Assembly (NCBI GenBank): GCA_023439125.1
Contig: JAEXOU010000016.1
Coordinates: 62,001 to 126,000 of the forward strand
Direction of reading: 5' to 3'
Length of the DNA stretch: 64,000 bases
Source: Bacillota bacterium
GTDB taxonomy: Bacteria > Bacillota > Clostridia > Lachnospirales > Lachnospiraceae
A model generated the notes under the pieces. The model made no database searches, was not told where the DNA came from, and was given only the letters and a program-made list of their open reading frames with translations. Made by a program: the position numbers and the translations under genes. Shown in pieces: positions 60,755 to 64,000 of this stretch; the first letter of the stretch is position 1; each line of letters begins with the position of its first letter.

Positions 60755-61744
60755 ATGGGCATAAAAATCACTGGAATAGGACAGTATCTACCAGAACTTG
60801 TTGTAACAAATGATGACCTAGCAAAAATAGTTGATACAAGTGATGATTGGATCATGAAGCGAACGGGAATTAAAAGTCGTAGAATTGTTAATGGAGAATT
60901 AGCTTATCAGATGGGTGTAAAGGCAGCAAAAGAGGCATTAGAAGATGCTAATATCACAATCGATGATGTTGATATGATTATTGCGACTACGATAAGTCCT
61001 GATTGCTTTACACCATCTGTTGCTTGTTTGATTGGAAATGAATTGGGAACACAAAAGGCTGTAGCTTTTGATATAAATGGTGCTTGCACTGGCTATGTTT
61101 ATGCATTTGATTTAGCAAGAAATTTTCTTGAGATGGGATCATATCGCAATATATTAATTGTTTCTACAGAGATTATGTCACGTATCGTTGATTTCTACGA
61201 CCGTTCCACTAGTATATTATTTGGTGACGGTGCGGGTGCTACGGTCGTTACGAAAAGTGAAGGACTATATGCCTCTATTCTTGGTGGTAATCCAAGTGGG
61301 GCACATAAATTATTTGCTAAAATAAAGCACCATAATAGCCCTTTTCATAAACTTCAAGAAAGTTATGAATGTGAGAAGGTGGATGAATTTCCATATGGCT
61401 ATATTTATATGGAGGGAGAAGAAATTTTTAAATTTGCTACATCGACATTGCCTAAGGTTGTTTTAGCTACTCTAGAGCAAGCGGGGGTAGCGATAACGGA
61501 TTTGGATTTATTAGTACCACATCAAGCAAATGAGCGTATTTTGCAGGTTGCTAATAAGAAGTTACAACTTCCAGAGGAAAAGCTTTTTTTTGGAATTAAG
61601 GATTTTGGAAATATCTCGAGTGCATGTATTCCAATTGGATTATACTATTTAAAAAGGAAGAAATTATTAAAGAGTCAGAACAAAATATGTATTGCAGGTT
61701 TTGGCGCAGGATTAACCTATGGTGCTGCAGTATTTGAATGGTAA
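60755..61744 (+). CDS. fabH: 3-oxoacyl-ACP synthase III (FabH-like)
   Basis: Condenses acyl-CoA with malonyl-ACP to start fatty acid synthesis, or a related condensation. 329 residues. Catalytic triad: Cys111 in NGACTGYVYAFDLA, His in LVPHQANERI, Asn in FGNISSACIPIGL. IKITGIGQYLPELVVTNDDL is a typical N-terminus. It is not in a fab cluster here: the upstream pilus-like operon ends 116 nt before and no other lipid gene is nearby, so it may be a secondary paralogue with a special substrate. Ribosome site GGAGTGAG. Confidence 0.9.
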   Translation: MGIKITGIGQYLPELVVTNDDLAKIVDTSDDWIMKRTGIKSRRIVNGELAYQMGVKAAKEALEDANITIDDVDMIIATTISPDCFTPSVACLIGNELGTQKAVAFDINGACTGYVYAFDLARNFLEMGSYRNILIVSTEIMSRIVDFYDRSTSILFGDGAGATVVTKSEGLYASILGGNPSGAHKLFAKIKHHNSPFHKLQESYECEKVDEFPYGYIYMEGEEIFKFATSTLPKVVLATLEQAGVAITDLDLLVPHQANERILQVANKKLQLPEEKLFFGIKDFGNISSACIPIGLYYLKRKKLLKSQNKICIAGFGAGLTYGAAVFEW

Positions 61745-61760
61745 AAGAAACAACCTTAGT

Positions 61761-61783
61761 TTTGGGGCTGTAACAGCCCCAAA
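61761..61783. terminator. Hairpin between fabH and the convergent small genes
   Basis: TTTGGGGCTG-TAA-CAGCCCCAAA, a 10-bp perfect stem. No U tract follows in either direction beyond the AAA/TTT ends, so terminator activity is likely but not certain. Confidence 0.6.
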
Positions 61784-61828
61784 TAATTCATGACATGTAA
61801 GATAACTTGTTTTTACATTTCTTTATCG

Positions 61829-61987
61829 TTAATTGTCATCAGCTTCAGCTTCTTTTACAATATCTTCAAGTACATGAATTAGGTCTTGCATTGTATTCAG
61901 TTTTGTATTACGTTCTAAGATCATATTTTGTAAACCAACAGAAAGAGTATCAAATTTTGATTGAATAGCTGGAGCAACATAAGTCAT
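61829..61987 (-). CDS. 52-residue hypothetical protein
   Basis: Begins MTYVAPAIQSKFDTLSVGLQ and ends EAEADDN; amphipathic helices throughout (LNTMQDLIHVLEDIVKEAEA). The GAGGTG ribosome site 6 nt upstream supports expression. It lies 15 nt downstream of the next minus-strand gene, as the second gene of a pair. No family recognised; the size and company suggest a small spore-associated or regulatory protein. Confidence 0.65.
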   Translation of the reverse strand: MTYVAPAIQSKFDTLSVGLQNMILERNTKLNTMQDLIHVLEDIVKEAEADDN

Positions 61988-62002
61988 TGTATTCACCTCA
62001 AT

Positions 62003-62203
62003 CTAAAATGTTTTATTGCTAGTAGATGTAAAGCTATTAACAAACTGTTCCATCTCACGCTTTGTCTGAATAGTTCTTGAAGTCTCAATTACTTGCTTAC
62101 GTTGATCTTTCGGCATAGCAGAAAATGCATTCATGGCATTGGTATCTCTTGCTAAGGCCATACTAAAGCCGATTGGAATATCATTATTTCCTAACATCTC
62201 CAT
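62003..62203 (-). CDS. 66-residue helical protein of a clostridial small-protein family
   Basis: MEMLGNNDIPIGFSMALARD, then AMNAFSAMPKDQRKQVIETS, and a Gln/Ser-rich end. The pattern GFxMALAxxxxAMxxFxxM..QR..I resembles a small protein commonly seen in Clostridia; I do not know a function. AGGAGG ribosome site 8 nt before the ATG. First gene of a two-gene minus-strand unit. Confidence 0.7.
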   Translation of the reverse strand: MEMLGNNDIPIGFSMALARDTNAMNAFSAMPKDQRKQVIETSRTIQTKREMEQFVNSFTSTSNKTF

Positions 62204-62286
62204 TTATTCGTCCTCCTAAGTTTGTAATCAAGTGGAATAGCTTCTGAACAGTTTTAGTATATGCAAAATTTATTTTATTATGTAAA

Positions 62287-62351
62287 AAAAGATTGCAAAT
62301 GCAATGGATTCCATTTCGTTTATTTTGGAATTCATCCATTTGCAATCTTTT
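62287..62351 (-). terminator. Terminator of the Cys/Met repeat protein gene
   Basis: On the minus strand AAAAGATTGCAAATG pairs with CATTTGCAATCTTTT (15 bp) with an inner TGGATTCCA/TGGAAT-type stem, then a T run. It lies 10 nt after the stop codon at 62361. Confidence 0.85.
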
Positions 62352-62360
62352 ATTAATTAT

Positions 62361-63041
62361 TTATTTAAAACGCCATACCTTACAAGGTTTTGTGGAAAAT
62401 CCCATTCTTGCGCATGGGCTTTCATCCATACCTGTATACATTGTATCATCCATGTCTGAGCACATTGTATTATCCATATCTGTATACATTGCATCATCCA
62501 TGTCTGCGTACATAGTATCATTCATACCTGAGCACATAGTATCATTCATACCTGAGCACATTGTACTATTCATACCTGCGTACATAGTATCATGCATACC
62601 TGAGCACATAGTATTATTCATATCTGAGTACATTGTATCATTCATACCTGAGCACATAGTATCATGCATACCTGTGCACATTCTATCATCCATGTTTTCC
62701 AACATTCTCTCATTCATACGATCGCACATTATTTCACCACTATAGCAAGGCATATTAGTATGCATAGGACTGGAATAAGGTCTTGGATATGGATACCAGC
62801 AACCTCTACAGGTATTGCCACAGTTATTAGAAGAAGGACAGGTGTTGCAAGTCTTCCTGCAAGTGTTGCAAGTATTCCTACAGGTATTACCACAAGAATT
62901 GGAGCAATTTCTAGTATTACATTTGCTTCTGCAGGTATTCCTGGAAGTATTATTGCAGGTATGCTCGTGCATATTATCACAAGCATTATCACAAGAATCG
63001 CAACCTCTATTACATCCACAATCAGAATTGAAAAAACTCAT
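62361..63041 (-). CDS. Cys-rich and Met-rich repeat protein
   Basis: 226 residues in three parts. Residues about 1-80 are Cys/Asn/Thr-rich (CGNTCRNTCNTCRKTCNTCP). A short Pro/Tyr linker follows (GCWYPYPRPYSSPMHTNMP). Residues about 105-210 are twelve or so 8-residue units of the form TMCSGMND / TMYADMDD, so Met recurs every third or fourth position. AAAGGAG ribosome site 9 nt before the ATG. No signal peptide. Many thiols and thioethers could bind soft metals (Cu, Hg) or cross-link in a spore coat. No family recognised. Confidence 0.75.
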   Translation of the reverse strand: MSFFNSDCGCNRGCDSCDNACDNMHEHTCNNTSRNTCRSKCNTRNCSNSCGNTCRNTCNTCRKTCNTCPSSNNCGNTCRGCWYPYPRPYSSPMHTNMPCYSGEIMCDRMNERMLENMDDRMCTGMHDTMCSGMNDTMYSDMNNTMCSGMHDTMYAGMNSTMCSGMNDTMCSGMNDTMYADMDDAMYTDMDNTMCSDMDDTMYTGMDESPCARMGFSTKPCKVWRFK

Positions 63042-63343
63042 ATCATATATCTCCTTTCTATATCACTATATGCTATATGATTTCATTTGTGATAGCAGAT
63101 GCAGGAGAAATTTAGATATTCATGATGAATAAAATAAGAAAGGAGGAATTCTACGCAACTTGTCATTTTCACACTTCTTCCTATGGAATGACATAGGATC
63201 AGGACAGCTTGTATCATTGATTTGTGATGTAATTGTATGATTTACTAATTATTGCATACATTATGTAGTAAACTTAAGAAAGTCACAACTAGCATAAATC
63301 ATTATGAGTCTTCAAACTTTTTTGTTACAAGGAAATAATTGTA

Positions 63344-63372
63344 TTGACTGCTCAATCATACAATGATAGAAT
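63344..63372 (+). promoter_or_regulatory. Promoter upstream of the exporter gene
   Basis: TTGACT (63344-63349), 17 nt, TAGAAT (63367-63372). It gives a leader of about 175 nt before 63554. Confidence 0.65.
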
Positions 63373-63408
63373 TCATCTGTTAATCATTTGCATTACAGAG
63401 GAAAGAAC

Positions 63409-63504
63409 ATGTCAAAGAAGACATCGTATACACTGATGAAGAAATTCGCAATCCGTGATGTAATGCATAATGTAGAAAAGATAGCAGATGTAGTTAAGTT
63501 ATGA
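63409..63504 (+). CDS. Possible 31-codon leader peptide
   Basis: Starts MSKKTSYTLMKKFAIRDVMH and ends at TGA 63502-63504, with GAGGAAAG 4-5 nt before the ATG. It lies between the promoter and the ABC exporter gene, 49 nt before the latter. It could be a regulatory upstream frame or a remnant of a regulator gene. Confidence 0.35.
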   Translation: MSKKTSYTLMKKFAIRDVMHNVEKIADVVKL

Positions 63505-63553
63505 CTAACTAGACAGCATACTGACTTATCTTATGACAGGAGGATATAACAGA

Positions 63554-64000
63554 ATGAGGATTATCACAAAGTATCTAAAGCCTTATATTGGAGTGTTAAT
63601 TTTGTCATTCCTCTTATTATTTGGGCAGGCAATTAGTGAGTTAAGCCTACCTAATTTAATGAGTGATATTGTGACAATAGGTATTCAATATAGTGGTATT
63701 GATGAAAAAACACCAAATGCAATAAGTGAAGATGGTGTAAATTTTTTGTCTTTTTTTATGACAAATGAGAGTAAAGAGAAATTTTTATCAGCTTATACTC
63801 TAGTAGAAGCTGGTACAGAAAACGCAAAGGATTACATAGATAATTATCCAGTGCTAAATGAGAAAAATATCTATGTACGAAATAAATTGGATAAAGAAGA
63901 ATTAAAGACGGTGGAAAGCATTTATGGCAGAGCAGTATACTCCTTCCTTGATTTAATGAAAGGAGAAATAGGAAACTCTTCGATGGGTTCCATGGATCAG
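63554..64000 (+). CDS. ABC exporter-type transmembrane/ATPase protein, 3' end cut by the window
   Basis: The 149 visible residues start MRIITKYLKPYIGVLILSFL with TM1, followed by QAISELSLPNLMSDIVTIGI, the standard TM1-TM2 pattern of multidrug exporter half-transporters (IQYSG-type heterodimeric class). A large hydrophilic insertion (about residues 50-140, with KFLSAYTLVEAGTENAKDY) sits in the first extracellular loop, longer than in most. AGGAGG ribosome site 9 nt upstream. The ATPase domain lies beyond the window. Confidence 0.8.
   Translation, partial: MRIITKYLKPYIGVLILSFLLLFGQAISELSLPNLMSDIVTIGIQYSGIDEKTPNAISEDGVNFLSFFMTNESKEKFLSAYTLVEAGTENAKDYIDNYPVLNEKNIYVRNKLDKEELKTVESIYGRAVYSFLDLMKGEIGNSSMGSMDQ

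Larger units (their letters stand above)
63042..63553. other. Long intergenic region before the exporter gene
   Basis: 512 bases. Contains the ribosome site of the minus-strand repeat-protein gene (63043-63055), a stray AAGGAGG at about 63140 without a convincing frame, the promoter at 63344-63372 and a possible short open frame at 63409-63504. No other structure recognised. Confidence 0.5.

Noticed and set aside
62293..62745. Plus-strand Ile/Ser/His repeat frame over the Met/Cys repeat protein
   Set aside because: Complement of the octad repeats, begins inside the terminator stem and has no ribosome site.

Overview
The window looks like chromosome of a low-GC, anaerobic, spore-forming Firmicute of the Lachnospiraceae (Clostridium cluster XIVa). 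The resemblance is to plant-fibre-fermenting species such as Lachnoclostridium phytofermentans. This rests on gene content (T-box control of tyrS, BMP-type nucleoside transporters, NADP-type GdhA, MCPs, DUF-type small proteins), strong AGGAGG ribosome sites and consensus 17-nt-spaced promoters. No database search was run, so the species-level idea is recognition only.

Layout. 1-3154: end of thrS and a trigger-factor-like lipoprotein. 3456-11017: a nucleoside salvage and uptake block (deoD, deoC, cdd, then a BMP lipoprotein with an ABC ATPase and two permeases). 11104-12972: consensus promoter, tyrosine T-box leader and tyrS, with a repeat element between leader and gene. 13165-13410: tRNA-Val and tRNA-Met operon. 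14205-19150: a second, diverged BMP/ABC nucleoside-type transporter. 19341-23653: an accessory stretch with a DUF4003-like protein, a cytoplasmic glycosidase-like protein and a run of very AT-rich orphan genes that look like immunity proteins next to toxin-tail scraps; it is bracketed by two related terminators. 23768-25374: a two-gene ABC importer without a binding protein. 25965-28022: a chemoreceptor. 28369-36777: an oligopeptide (Opp-type) ABC importer with flanking small lipoprotein and membrane protein genes. 36938-40258: a three-gene DNA-repair cassette (radical SAM protein, its partner, AlkD-like protein) under a promoter carrying a LexA/SOS-type box. 40350-46561: small lipoprotein, HAD-GNAT fusion, MIF-like protein, CYTH protein and a two-component system. 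46878-50090: gdhA, a soluble receptor-like protein and a YdcF-like protein. 50400-50651: a Gly-Pro-Trp-Cys protein. 50956-60638: a compact twelve-gene operon for a divergent Tad/Flp-pilus-like machine. 60755-61744: a FabH-like synthase. 61829-63041: small minus-strand genes and a Cys/Met repeat protein that may be spore-surface proteins. 63554-end: start of an exporter-type ABC protein.

Six copies of a roughly 260-bp palindromic, MITE-like element (full-length, internally deleted or half copies) are scattered through the intergenic regions. The most interesting items are the Tad-like operon, which has three ParA/MinD-like proteins lacking the Walker lysine, a membrane-anchored CpaF and a pair of pilin-like paralogues but no prepilin peptidase; the SOS-box repair cassette; the repeat family; the orphan immunity-like cluster; and the two extreme-composition repeat proteins.
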